From Cyanophora paradoxa (lineage: Eukaryota > Glaucocystophyceae > Cyanophorales > Cyanophoraceae), in the NCBI GenBank assembly GCA_004431415.1, contig QPMI01000637.1, positions 215,910-279,909 of the forward strand: 64,000 bases of DNA, in the 5' to 3' direction. Below, one piece after another: positions 24,519-33,200 of this stretch. The stretch's first letter is position 1, and each line of letters opens with the position of its first letter. Made by a program: the position numbers and the translations under genes. Below the pieces are notes generated by a model. That model did no database searches and was not told where the DNA came from. It saw only the letters and a program-made list of their open reading frames with translations.

Positions 24519-26157
24519 TTAGGGGGGTAGGAGGTGCACGTTTTCGTGGGACAACCGGCGGGCGCTCGAGCAGAGCCCGTGACCGGATGCTGCCAACGGC
24601 CCCGGAGGCGCGAGCTCGAGAGGAGGGAGGGGCAGGCGGGGCGGGGGCAGCCAGAGCAGTGGAGGGCCGGCCACGAAGCTCTGCGGGGGGTAGGGGAGGG
24701 CCGCGGCCGGGCCAGCCTCGGGGGGCGACCCGAGCTGAGGCCGAGGATAGCCCGAGGGCGGCGGGAGCGCGATGGGGATGGGCCCCGGAGGCGCCGGGGA
24801 GGAAGCCATATGGGCCAGCGGGGGGGGAGGGCCGGAGCGGGAGGTGGGGCCCACGGCCAGGCCCAGGGAGGCAGCGACGCGCAGGGACTCTTCCTGGAAT
24901 CGAGCGAGCTCCTCCCGGAGCTGCAGGCTGCGGGCGGCCAGCGAGGGCGCGTACTCCAGATTCAGAGCGCCGGGGCCATGCGCCCCTCTCCGCATCGATT
25001 CCATCGCGTCCAACTGCGCCCTGCAAAACGGAGCGACACGCAATCAGATCTAGAGCGAGCGGGGCGAGGCGGGCGGGCGGACGGGCGGGCTCTGTTAGCC
25101 GGGCTTCATGCCCCGCGCACCGGTAGGCGTGAAGTTCGCCAAGGGTACGAGAGCTCGCCTCGTGATCCGCGGCAGAGGAATGTTCCAGCGGCTGCGGCCA
25201 CGTGCACTCGCCGACCGGGTCCAGCCGCAGGGACGGCCGCGGCGCGGGAGGCGGAGGGGGCCCGGTTGGCGCGCCAGGCGGCTTGTGTGGCGCGGCCCGC
25301 GCTGAGCCCGAGGGATGCGGGGCCACCAGGTAGGTTAGGGGAGGCGGAAGAACGGGTGTTTCAGGGGGCGAAAAGGATTGGAAAGGAACGGGGGGCGGGG
25401 GGAGGGGCGCTAGCGGCGGGACATGGGCCGCCTGGGTGGCAAGGGAGGAGCGGGCGCGCGGGCCCGGGGTCCAGGCCACCACCGCCGTGGCCGCCGGCAC
25501 CGGGACGAGAAAGTCGACAGAGAGAGAGGGCAGCTGCGCGATGGACGCCGCCAGACCCGACAGCGGCCCCGTCGCCGCAGGAGGCAGCGCAAGCGGGGCC
25601 AGCGGGGATGGAAAGCGCGGCGTCGGCGGCCGCGGCGCCGGCGGGGATCCGGAGGCCGGCCCGTGAGGCGTCCCGTGAGGTGCGAAGAGCGGCTGCAGGC
25701 CGCTGATCGCGAGGGGAGCGCGGCTATCTCCAGATTCGGAACCCCGTGGACCTCCCCAGCTCGCCATGGATGGCGCCTGCGGCGGCCCGAGGCCGGCTCC
25801 GTCGCCGAACTCACGAGGATAGGCCTCGCCGCCGGCCGCGGGAAGCCGCCTGGTCTCCAGTGACGCCGGATGGTCCACTGCCGGGTTGCCAGGAGCGCAG
25901 AGCGCAGAAATGGACACCGATTTCGAATTCGCTCGCGCGAGGCGGGATTTGGAGCGCTGGCCGGTCGAAGCGGCCCAGCTGCAGGGGCCCGCGCGTGCAT
26001 CTGTGCCGTACGCGTTGTTTGCGGCGGGAGATGGCCGCCCCGGCTGCGGCTCGGGCCCGTCCGATCCTCGCCTCAGCGGTCGACGTCGCGACAAAGACGG
26101 GACGGCCTCCGGGTCCGCGAGACTCCTTTTGCGACGCTTGAATCTCTTCTCGTCCAA
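24519..26157 (-). CDS. Proline-rich low-complexity protein, two exons
   Basis: Exon 1 runs from ATG at 26157 to 25121 and exon 2 from 25020 to a stop at 24519. The intron is 99 nt, with donor GTGCGC and acceptor TTTTGCAG. Joining restores one frame (phase 2) and predicts 512 residues. The N-terminus is basic with a possible nuclear signal (KRFKRRKRS). The middle is dominated by Pro, Ala and Ser. Exon 2 holds a short helical stretch (SLQLREELARFQEESLRVAASL) likely to form a coiled coil, followed by more Pro-rich sequence. No catalytic domain is seen. The layout suits a scaffold or transcriptional co-regulator, but the function is unknown. It starts 261 bp from the viral element and reads away from it. 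Confidence 0.6.
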
Positions 26158-26418
26158 GGCAAGGCGCTGATTACCGGCATCCTGCGACGAAAAGGAAATA
26201 AGGAGGCAGGCGGTACTTCAGTCCGTTATCGCATATATAGAATAATATGTACAGTTCTATCTCTCCCGAGCATCTCGACACGAAAGCCGCGGCGCTAGAC
26301 GCACCGACATATATGTATATGCATCGACGGCTGTGGCACATGGCCATGGCTAGCTATAGCGCTGCACGGACCAGCACCGTGGCGGCACGCGTACGGTCTC
26401 ACGCGTACGCGTACGATG

Positions 26419-26703
26419 CACACATAGTAAAATGCGGAGTTTTAACCCTCGGCTTATCTTAATTGATTTTGTTGATATATCTCGTATATTCTATTTCAAT
26501 CAATCGATAATCTGTGTATATCTTATCGAATATTCAATTATTTCGATTATTTTGTATTCTTTTCGATATTTTATCGTAAATTTCTCTTATTTTCCGATTA
26601 GTCTTACTGAGTCTATCGATAATCTGTATATATTTCCGAATAATATAACTGAATCTCAATTAGATCTTGCCTCTGGTTAAAACTCCGCATTTTACTATGT
26701 GTG
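26419..26703. repeat. 285-bp terminal module with its own 29-bp inverted repeats (left)
   Basis: The first 29 bp (26419-26447, from CACACATAG to TTTTAACC) recur as a reverse complement at 26675-26703, so the outermost part of the TIR is itself bounded by perfect short inverted repeats. An 82-codon frame inside it is preserved in both end copies with one amino-acid difference, but it overlaps the repeat arms and is probably fortuitous. The unit resembles a MITE in size and structure. Confidence 0.85.
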
Positions 26704-26956
26704 ATTGGTCTAAAAGTTAATTGATTTAATCGATATTATATTCATGTACTTTCTCGATTAAATTTAATTAAATTTAATTCATTTAATCGGAAATATATCG
26801 CTAAACTCGATTAAGATCCATAAAAGATTCATTTGTTAAATAAAACAAATCGATCTCTTATTGAATTCAATCGTAATTATACATGAAACTTATATGTTTT
26901 TATCATTGTTTTATTGAGTCTAAGGGGGGACCCTTAGGAATTTAATGAATAATTGG

Positions 26957-27046
26957 GTGTCACAGGTGTCACAGGTCCATCCAAACTTTTGGAAATTCAC
27001 TCTTTATAGGAGAAACTTTGGGATAGACCTGTGACACCTGTGACAC
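26957..27046. repeat. GTGTCACAG palindromic block, left TIR copy
   Basis: Arm GTGTCACAGGTGTCACAGGT at 26957-26976 and its exact reverse complement at 27027-27046. Each arm is a doubled 10-bp unit. The ~50-bp spacer contains CTTTATAGG. Related blocks occur at 43755-43850 and 53304-53391. Confidence 0.85.
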
Positions 27047-27301
27047 ATACCATATTCAGTAAGGACCTCATATATTGTTAAAATCTCAGTGTTAGTTGGT
27101 GTAGTTGATTCAAAAAATGCATTTTATACTCTGATTCATTGTTATTTCCTGTGAAATTTGAGTCAACTCAACCCACTTAGTCAACCCTTGCATTGAATTC
27201 GTAACAAAAATCCATATACTATTACTACTTTTACGATTAATATGAGTCAACCTAGAGTCCACTTTAATATAAATATTATATAATAGGGGGGATCAAGGGG
27301 A

Positions 27302-27508
27302 ATGTTGAATTTTACTGTAATGAAATCGAACATTATTCCAATTACTTACAATAGAATTCTATCGTAAAAAATGTCCGGAATCCGGAAAATAATCATTGTA
27401 TAAAGCTACTGTAGTGAAAGGATATATTATATCTTTTTGTTACAGTAGCTTATCAATGTTATTGTTAGAAAACAAAGGAATCCTTTAGAAATTCATTATA
27501 GAAACCCA
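27302..27508. other. AT-rich spacer between the left TIR and the first gene
   Basis: No reading frame. It contains the nested hairpin described at 27403-27451. Confidence 0.5.
27403..27451 (-). terminator. Nested hairpin downstream of the AdoMetDC-like gene
   Basis: Perfect 11-bp arms AAGCTACTGTA (27403-27413) and TACAGTAGCTT (27441-27451). The loop holds a second palindrome, GATATATTATATC. It lies ~58 bp beyond the stop of the minus-strand gene at 27509, where a 3'-end processing or termination structure is plausible. Function is inferred from position only. Confidence 0.4.
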
Positions 27509-27907
27509 TCAAAACGGGAATCTATCATGTTTATGTCTCTCAGTCTTCTCAAATGTGAGGAAATTCATTGTTTTATCGATCTCATCTGCTACTGATTGTG
27601 TTTTATGCTGAGCTTCTTTACCACAACTGAATATATCAATTGCTAACATGCCTTCATTGGAATAACAATGAGCTGTACAATGGCTTTCATCTAATAGCAG
27701 AACCAAAGCAAAACCAGGAGGTGATAGTTTGCCATCAAATATCTCACAATGTTTATGAACAATCCTAATACCTTGTCTCAATACTGCTTGTTCAAGGGTT
27801 CCCATAATCCAATTACCTAGGAAGCTTACATGTTCATGTCCTGTTGCAATAGCTGATTTAGCCTTGTAATCAAGCATAACATGAAAGCCTCTGTATTTAG
27901 TCTCCAT
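27509..27907 (-). CDS. S-adenosylmethionine decarboxylase homologue (SpeD type)
   Basis: 132 residues, the length of one protomer of the bacterial/archaeal SpeD type. AdoMetDC makes decarboxylated S-adenosylmethionine, the aminopropyl donor for spermidine synthesis, using a pyruvoyl group formed by self-cleavage before a serine. Seen here: FDGKLSPPGFALVLLLDESH with Glu74-Ser75-His76 as the cleavage site, His80, and DIFSCG with Cys95. The spacings Ser+5=His and Ser+20=Cys match the catalytic Ser63/His68/Cys83 of the Thermotoga enzyme, and the N-terminal YRGFHVMLDY matches the family start. All key residues are present, so it could be active. Some relatives have become arginine or ornithine decarboxylases, so the substrate is uncertain. 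It is the outermost gene on the left, next to the TIR. Confidence 0.82.
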   Translation of the reverse strand: METKYRGFHVMLDYKAKSAIATGHEHVSFLGNWIMGTLEQAVLRQGIRIVHKHCEIFDGKLSPPGFALVLLLDESHCTAHCYSNEGMLAIDIFSCGKEAQHKTQSVADEIDKTMNFLTFEKTERHKHDRFPF

Positions 27908-27936
27908 TAAGAATACCTTAGAAAAATGAATTAATC

Positions 27937-28209
27937 CTAATCGAACCTAATGCAAATATCCCTATATTCCACTGTGATTGATGAAGAAGCCCTTTTCCTG
28001 TAAGCCTGAGAATGTTTTTTGTTGCATTCCCTGCAACCTGATCCCTTCACATGATTAAAGGGATAGGTAAGGATCACCTTATTACACTGCAAACATCTAA
28101 CAGATACTTTCTCTTGAGCTTTGATGTAATGTGTCTCACTGTAATCGAATTTATCTTTACCATGAACTGTCATAGCAGCATCAATAAACTTTTTTGTTTT
28201 ACTATCCAT
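27937..28209 (-). CDS. Small zinc-ribbon-like viral protein
   Basis: 90 residues. It starts MDSKTKKFIDAAMTVHGKDK and has FDYSETHYIKAQEKVSVRC, then CLQC and, after NHVKGSGC, RECN. The pattern 'F..A...HG..K.DYS...Y......V...C...C......H..G.GC..C' recurs in phages and large DNA viruses, often linked to HNH or other nuclease domains. Here only this module is present. Two Cys pairs could bind one zinc ion. No nuclease residues follow, so enzymatic activity is unproven. It lies 29 bp from the AdoMetDC gene and in the same direction. The start follows a TATATATAGAGT stretch. Confidence 0.6.
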   Translation of the reverse strand: MDSKTKKFIDAAMTVHGKDKFDYSETHYIKAQEKVSVRCLQCNKVILTYPFNHVKGSGCRECNKKHSQAYRKRASSSITVEYRDICIRFD

Positions 28210-28231
28210 ACTCTATATATAACCAATATTC

Positions 28232-29065
28232 TTATGGAGCAGTATCCTGCCCAAAAATGGGGAAATATCGATTTGTGCCATAATACTCAGCATAGGTATT
28301 CTGCCTTGCAATAAAATCGGTTCTCTCAGCATATAATACACATTTGTATATACCAAACTTGGTGGCTCTCACTAAGAACTGATAATCTTCCAAACCGAAA
28401 TTGACTCCATGATAAGCAATACCAAAATTATCATATGGGGTGATCACAACTGCAAAATTAGGAGTTCCACCCTCTACTTGACAAAGAGCATAAACATCAG
28501 GTGGAATATCAACAACTACCTTATAGTGGTCACCAATCTCAACAAGAGAGTCTACTACTGCTGTTTGTTCATTCACAACAATTGGGAATATCTTGATTAT
28601 ATAGGGGGCATTCATGCTGGGGACATAGGTTCGAATTCTTGTATTGGGATCAATGGGATTGGGTTGATCATTCACAAATAAAGGCGCTCCAACAGCCCCA
28701 CCAACCCTAAGACCATCACCAATATAAGCTCCCCCCGATTTGCAGTTAATAGCTCCAGACCTAGATTCAAAAGAATAAGTAGACAGAGGATCTCCATAGC
28801 TATCTGGGTCTCCATAATGAGCAGAAAAGTTTGCATTGGTAACAAGTAGCTTAGTTGTCTTAACTAATCCATTATTTTTATCACATCTGAGTTCCTGCAA
28901 TCTCAGTTTGTGGGTGGAACCAAAGGTGTTCATTGTAGGTTGGACCTCTGTGGATGGGAGACCCTCTACATCATCAAATGTAGCATGCTGCAGAACATGG
29001 TTTGCTGGGGCAGCTAATGATAGCTGTGGTGTAATAATTCGTTCAAGTGGGGGTTGCTCAGCCAT
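28232..29065 (-). CDS. Predicted virion-associated protein, paralogue of the next gene
   Basis: 277 residues, intact. It aligns by eye with the 29089-29934 product: H(A/E)..D.V.GL.STE near the start, then (L/V)(Q/K)ELR.DKN.G(L/V)VKTT(K/R)LLVTNANF, SGGA(Y/F)IG.G.RV.G, TYVP/LYTPV and a C-terminal DIGLY/KFGIY..L segment with RTDIA/RTDFIA. No transmembrane segment, no signal peptide and no known enzyme motif; the composition is beta-rich. Position between the zinc-ribbon gene and the fibre gene suggests a structural or fibre-associated role (inference). The start follows CCCTTTAATGTAAA. Confidence 0.6.
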   Translation of the reverse strand: MAEQPPLERIITPQLSLAAPANHVLQHATFDDVEGLPSTEVQPTMNTFGSTHKLRLQELRCDKNNGLVKTTKLLVTNANFSAHYGDPDSYGDPLSTYSFESRSGAINCKSGGAYIGDGLRVGGAVGAPLFVNDQPNPIDPNTRIRTYVPSMNAPYIIKIFPIVVNEQTAVVDSLVEIGDHYKVVVDIPPDVYALCQVEGGTPNFAVVITPYDNFGIAYHGVNFGLEDYQFLVRATKFGIYKCVLYAERTDFIARQNTYAEYYGTNRYFPIFGQDTAP

Positions 29066-29088
29066 TTTACATTAAAGGGATATATCTT

Positions 29089-29934
29089 TTATGGGGTGGG
29101 TTCATCAATCACATCTGGCTCCATGTAAAACCCTGTAACTGAAAGAGTATCAGGAGTTACACCTCTAAGAGCTGATACAGCGGCTATATCTGTTCTCAAA
29201 CCGATAAGAGTTATAGTATATAACCCAATATCTGTAACAAACAAGTCAAAGGTGAAATTATTATTATAAACACAGTAGCCATAACCGAAATGATTATATC
29301 CCTGAACATTGAAATAGTATTTATGACCTACTTGATTGTTGTTGGCTCTACAAAGGGAAAGCATTGCAGATGGAATTGCAAGACCTCTCAGTACTCTTTT
29401 GGTTCCTTCAATTAATTCCGAGTTTTCAAGAGTAACAGTATATCCAATGTAAAATTGAATTAATGGCTGCTGTGCGACAGGAGTATATAATCGAATTCGT
29501 TGGGGGTCTTCCACATTTTGCTCTAGAGTATCTGGGACATCATTATACGAAATGGAGGATGAGAGTTGACCTGAAACTCTGCAGCCACCCCCAATAAATG
29601 CTCCTCCTGATCTCACAGTAACAGCAGCAGTATTCTTATCGAAATCTAGGGCTTTCAGATCAACACTGTAAGCATCAGGACCTCCATTTGTAGGCTGGAA
29701 GAAGTTTGCATTAGTCACAAGAAGTCGAGTTGTTTTAACCACACCAGAATTCTTATCAGCTCTCAGCTCTTTAACTCGAATAATCGAATTCTTATCAAAG
29801 GAGTTGCCATTGGAATTGGGTCTCTCTGTGGATTCTAAACCACGAACCTCATCATTTACTTCATGCTGGCGAAAATGCATTGCAGGGGATCCAAGGGAAT
29901 ATATAGGCAGTTGAACTCGATTATATTCACCCAT
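29089..29934 (-). CDS. Predicted virion-associated protein, paralogue of the preceding gene
   Basis: 281 residues, intact. It shares the block VKTTRLLVTNANF and the SGGAFIGGGCRVSG motif with the 28232-29065 product, from which it is separated by 23 bp. The tandem, same-strand arrangement indicates local duplication followed by strong divergence. It is predicted soluble and beta-rich. No homologue is recognised by eye. A receptor-binding or capsid-decoration role would fit its neighbours (fibre gene downstream-adjacent), but this is inference. Confidence 0.6.
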   Translation of the reverse strand: MGEYNRVQLPIYSLGSPAMHFRQHEVNDEVRGLESTERPNSNGNSFDKNSIIRVKELRADKNSGVVKTTRLLVTNANFFQPTNGGPDAYSVDLKALDFDKNTAAVTVRSGGAFIGGGCRVSGQLSSSISYNDVPDTLEQNVEDPQRIRLYTPVAQQPLIQFYIGYTVTLENSELIEGTKRVLRGLAIPSAMLSLCRANNNQVGHKYYFNVQGYNHFGYGYCVYNNNFTFDLFVTDIGLYTITLIGLRTDIAAVSALRGVTPDTLSVTGFYMEPDVIDEPTP

Positions 29935-29973
29935 TGCTTCTTTTACTAAGAAGGAAAGAAAAATAAACTACCA

Positions 29974-30279
29974 TCAAGCCAAAGTGATTAAATTCGATCC
30001 AAGGGATTGGTAAACAGTTGAAAGAACTTGCAGGTTGGATGTCATTGCTTTAATGTTGTTGTCACACTCAGTGTATTTAGCAACAGGGTCACCATATGCA
30101 GCTTGAGCAAGGACATTAACCAAGAGGTTTTTATACTCATTTACAACTGGCGAGAGCTTGTTAGTTTGCTGAATCGTTTTTTCAACTGTTTGTAATGCGT
30201 TTACAAGGGTGATTGTATCAAAAGAAAGCGCAACTGGCTCAGTAGAAAAGGTGGTTCCACCAAGAGGATAGGTCGCCAT
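29974..30279 (-). CDS. Small protein upstream of the paralogue pair, unknown
   Basis: 101 residues, MATYPLGGTTFSTEPVALSF onward, mostly predicted helical with heptad-like hydrophobics (LVNALQTVEKTIQQTNKL). It lies only 3 bp from the stop of the giant fibre gene, which is transcribed in the same direction just upstream. Tight coupling to the fibre suggests a fibre chaperone or attachment subunit, but no family is recognised. Confidence 0.5.
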   Translation of the reverse strand: MATYPLGGTTFSTEPVALSFDTITLVNALQTVEKTIQQTNKLSPVVNEYKNLLVNVLAQAAYGDPVAKYTECDNNIKAMTSNLQVLSTVYQSLGSNLITLA

Positions 30280-30282
30280 TTA

Positions 30283-33200
30283 TTATACTGTGACATTTTT
30301 AATTTGATCTATTTGATCTTGTAGACCCTTGCATTTCTTAGATAATTCTTTAACGGCTTCTATGAGAACTGGAATTAAACCCGTGTATTCGAGAGCTAAG
30401 TAGCCATCATCTTGTTTTGCTCTCACAACTTCTGGTATTACCTGTTGCACATCTTGCGCAATTAAACCTAATCTTGTTCCGTCTTTTTCACTTCCGATTC
30501 GTTTAAAACTCACTCCTTCCAATTTCTCAATCGCTGAGAGAGCGCCCGTTATCTTTTTAATATCGGTTTTGTATCTTCTATCGCTACCTTGTCCGAGATA
30601 GTTTCTAACCCACATGTAACCGTCGTCATTTATAAATGCTACATGTGTATCTATCGTATTCCTAAACTCTACTACTGTTGTTGTATGACCTCTAATGTAT
30701 GTAGTTCCTGCTGAACCGAAATATACTCTTTCATAATCATCACTTGATCTAATCCAATCTCCGGTAGCCCAAGTTGCGCAATCTGGTTTACTAAAAACGT
30801 TATCCCAACAGATCGTCCCATTTGCTGGTGTGGTTCTTCCTTTTTCTTTTGTCCATCCAACCATACCGATGTAACACCGCCCTTTACTTGCAACAAATCT
30901 TACGTGTGAAAAGTTATCACAAGCAAAGGAAGCCCACGCCAACCCATCGTGATAATCAGAGGTTCCATAATTTGCGATAGCCTGGTAAGTATTTACACGC
31001 ATAATGTGGAACCATCTACCCGATCGATAACCTCCAATATCGAAATATCTACAATTCGTCCAACACAAGTATTGAACGTGACATGTTTTCATATTTGCTG
31101 GTTTTTCGATTTGCGCCCAATCACCACTTGTCGTATCATCTGAAATACTGCTATAAAATCCATCCACGGGATTATCATAAGAAGCCGTCCAACCTGACAC
31201 CCAAGATCCACTAAATGATAGACCGCCACTACCTGTCCCACTCCAAGTATCAAAGCCTGTAATGTTTCCAACTAAATTCGTTGTTAGTAGATTTGGCTTA
31301 CTATAAATGTTATCCCAAGAAATAAACCCTGTGTGACCACCATAAGAACTACTATTAGCTCGATCATGCGTAAAACCAATTCCCATAATGTGTACTCTTC
31401 CAACTCTCGGATAAATACGGAGGTGAGTAAATCGACCGGCAAGGAAAATTGGGACATTGTTTAACCCGTTGTGGTGACCGTCTGCATTACCATCATGTGG
31501 CTGATAGTTATTTACTCTTGTAATAAATACTATTGCCCCATTACTACGGACTCCCCAAATCTCAAAGTAACGGCAATTATACCATGGTAAATGTGTAAGG
31601 TATGCTGTTCCATTCACTAATGCGGTGGGAATTGTATACTGAATCCAAGTTGTTGTAGACACTTCATCTTGACTTTCACTATTATACACATGACTACCAT
31701 AATTATATCCTGGATCCCAAGCTGTTCCATACCCAACCGACCAAGTTCCGCCCGATGAATGATAAGCACCACCCGCTACTGTGTCGTCGAAACCGTAAAA
31801 TTTCGGAATCTCATAACCATTTCTTTTCAATGTTGCAACATCTATGGTTGTTGCACCAATGGTGGTAGCGCTTATTGTCGGAACTGTCAAAGTGTTGTTT
31901 ACCCAAAGGTTACCATTGTTATAAGATTTTAAAATTGCTCCATCTGCTGAATTTCTAAATTCAATCGAAACACCATCACTATTTCCATAACCTCGAATAT
32001 ATGTCGTATTACCATTTCCAAACCATATTCGCTCTATGTTATCTGTTGATTTTAACCAAGTGTTTGTAATCCATGTTGCCGTTCCTGGAAGGTCTGTGGC
32101 TGAGTAAAATGATGGTTTGCTATATACGTTATCCCAACTTATCATACCATTTGCTGGTGCTGTTCTTCCTACCTCTTTTGTCCATCCAAACATTCCAATA
32201 TGAACACGTCCTTTTCTCGCAACAACTCTAATATGTGTAAAATTCCCACAAAATACGGAAGTCCATAATAAACTGTCGTGCCAATTTGTATCGGCTGTGT
32301 TCGATACATTCTGGTAAGTATTCACTCTCATAATATGATTCCATCGACTGTTGCGGTATCCTTGAATATCGAAATATCGCCCATTTGTCCAACATAAATA
32401 CTGAATGTGACACGTTTTCATTCCTGCTGGAACTGTAATTTGCATATAATCGCTACTGGTTGCATCGTCTGTTGTGCTGCTATAAAATCCTTCTACTGGG
32501 TTATCTGTTGTAGGTTTCCATGCTGTTGTCCAAGTTCCGACAAATGCAACACCTGTGCTATTCCAACCACTCACCACATCAAAATCGGAATATTTACCGA
32601 CAGGATTAAAAGCGATATTATCATAATGCAATAATCCAACATCATTATCAATTGCTCTTTGTCGACTCCAACCGAAAACACCCGTGAAATAAATTCGACC
32701 TTTCACACCTTTTACCAAAATCTTTTTGTAAAAGTCACAATTTATGGAAGTAAATACAATACCCGGATAAGTCCCATCTTGAATTGCGGTATTTTGGATG
32801 GCTTGATAGTTATTCACACGTCGTAGGAAATGTTGATGTCCATTAACGGTTTCACCGTAGACATCAAAATATCGACAATTAACCCATAGTAAAAGTTGAA
32901 TGAAAAACGATTTCATACCCTCTGGGATCGTCCAACGCATCCAACAACCGCTGCTATCTGTGTCATTTTCAGGTGTTGTATAACATCCTGTTAGTCCCGT
33001 TCTTTGTCCTGTCCAATTGATTGTCCAATTATTTGCGCTTCGATCTGTTGAAACAGTATCCAATTGATCAAATTCAAAACCTTTTGGTATTGTGTTACCA
33101 CCAAATTGTAGAGTGGTAGCATTCACAGTTCCATTAACAGTTCCACCTGTAAGAGGTAAATAATTCCCAAGAGCTGCTGTCAACTCTGCATCTGTTGCAT

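Larger units (their letters stand above)
26419..27301 (+). repeat. Left terminal inverted repeat (~883 bp)
   Basis: Matches the reverse complement of 53050-53927 with scattered substitutions and small indels. The outer 285 bp are nearly identical. Divergence is highest in the spacer of the GTGTCACAG palindrome at 26957-27046. Homology ends near GGGGATC..GGGGA. Confidence 0.92.

Noticed and set aside
24174-25706. Plus-strand frames of 319 and 390 codons over the proline-rich gene
   Set aside because: Antisense shadows of a GC-rich, Pro-rich coding region; the minus-strand model has matching splice sites and phase.
26432-26680. 82-codon frame preserved in both terminal 285-bp modules
   Set aside because: It lies inside near-identical repeat copies and overlaps the repeat arms, so conservation follows from the repeat and not from coding selection.
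26957-27046. Doubled GTGTCACAG units as a possible CRISPR array
   Set aside because: Only two units per arm, no regular spacers, inverted not direct arrangement, eukaryotic context.
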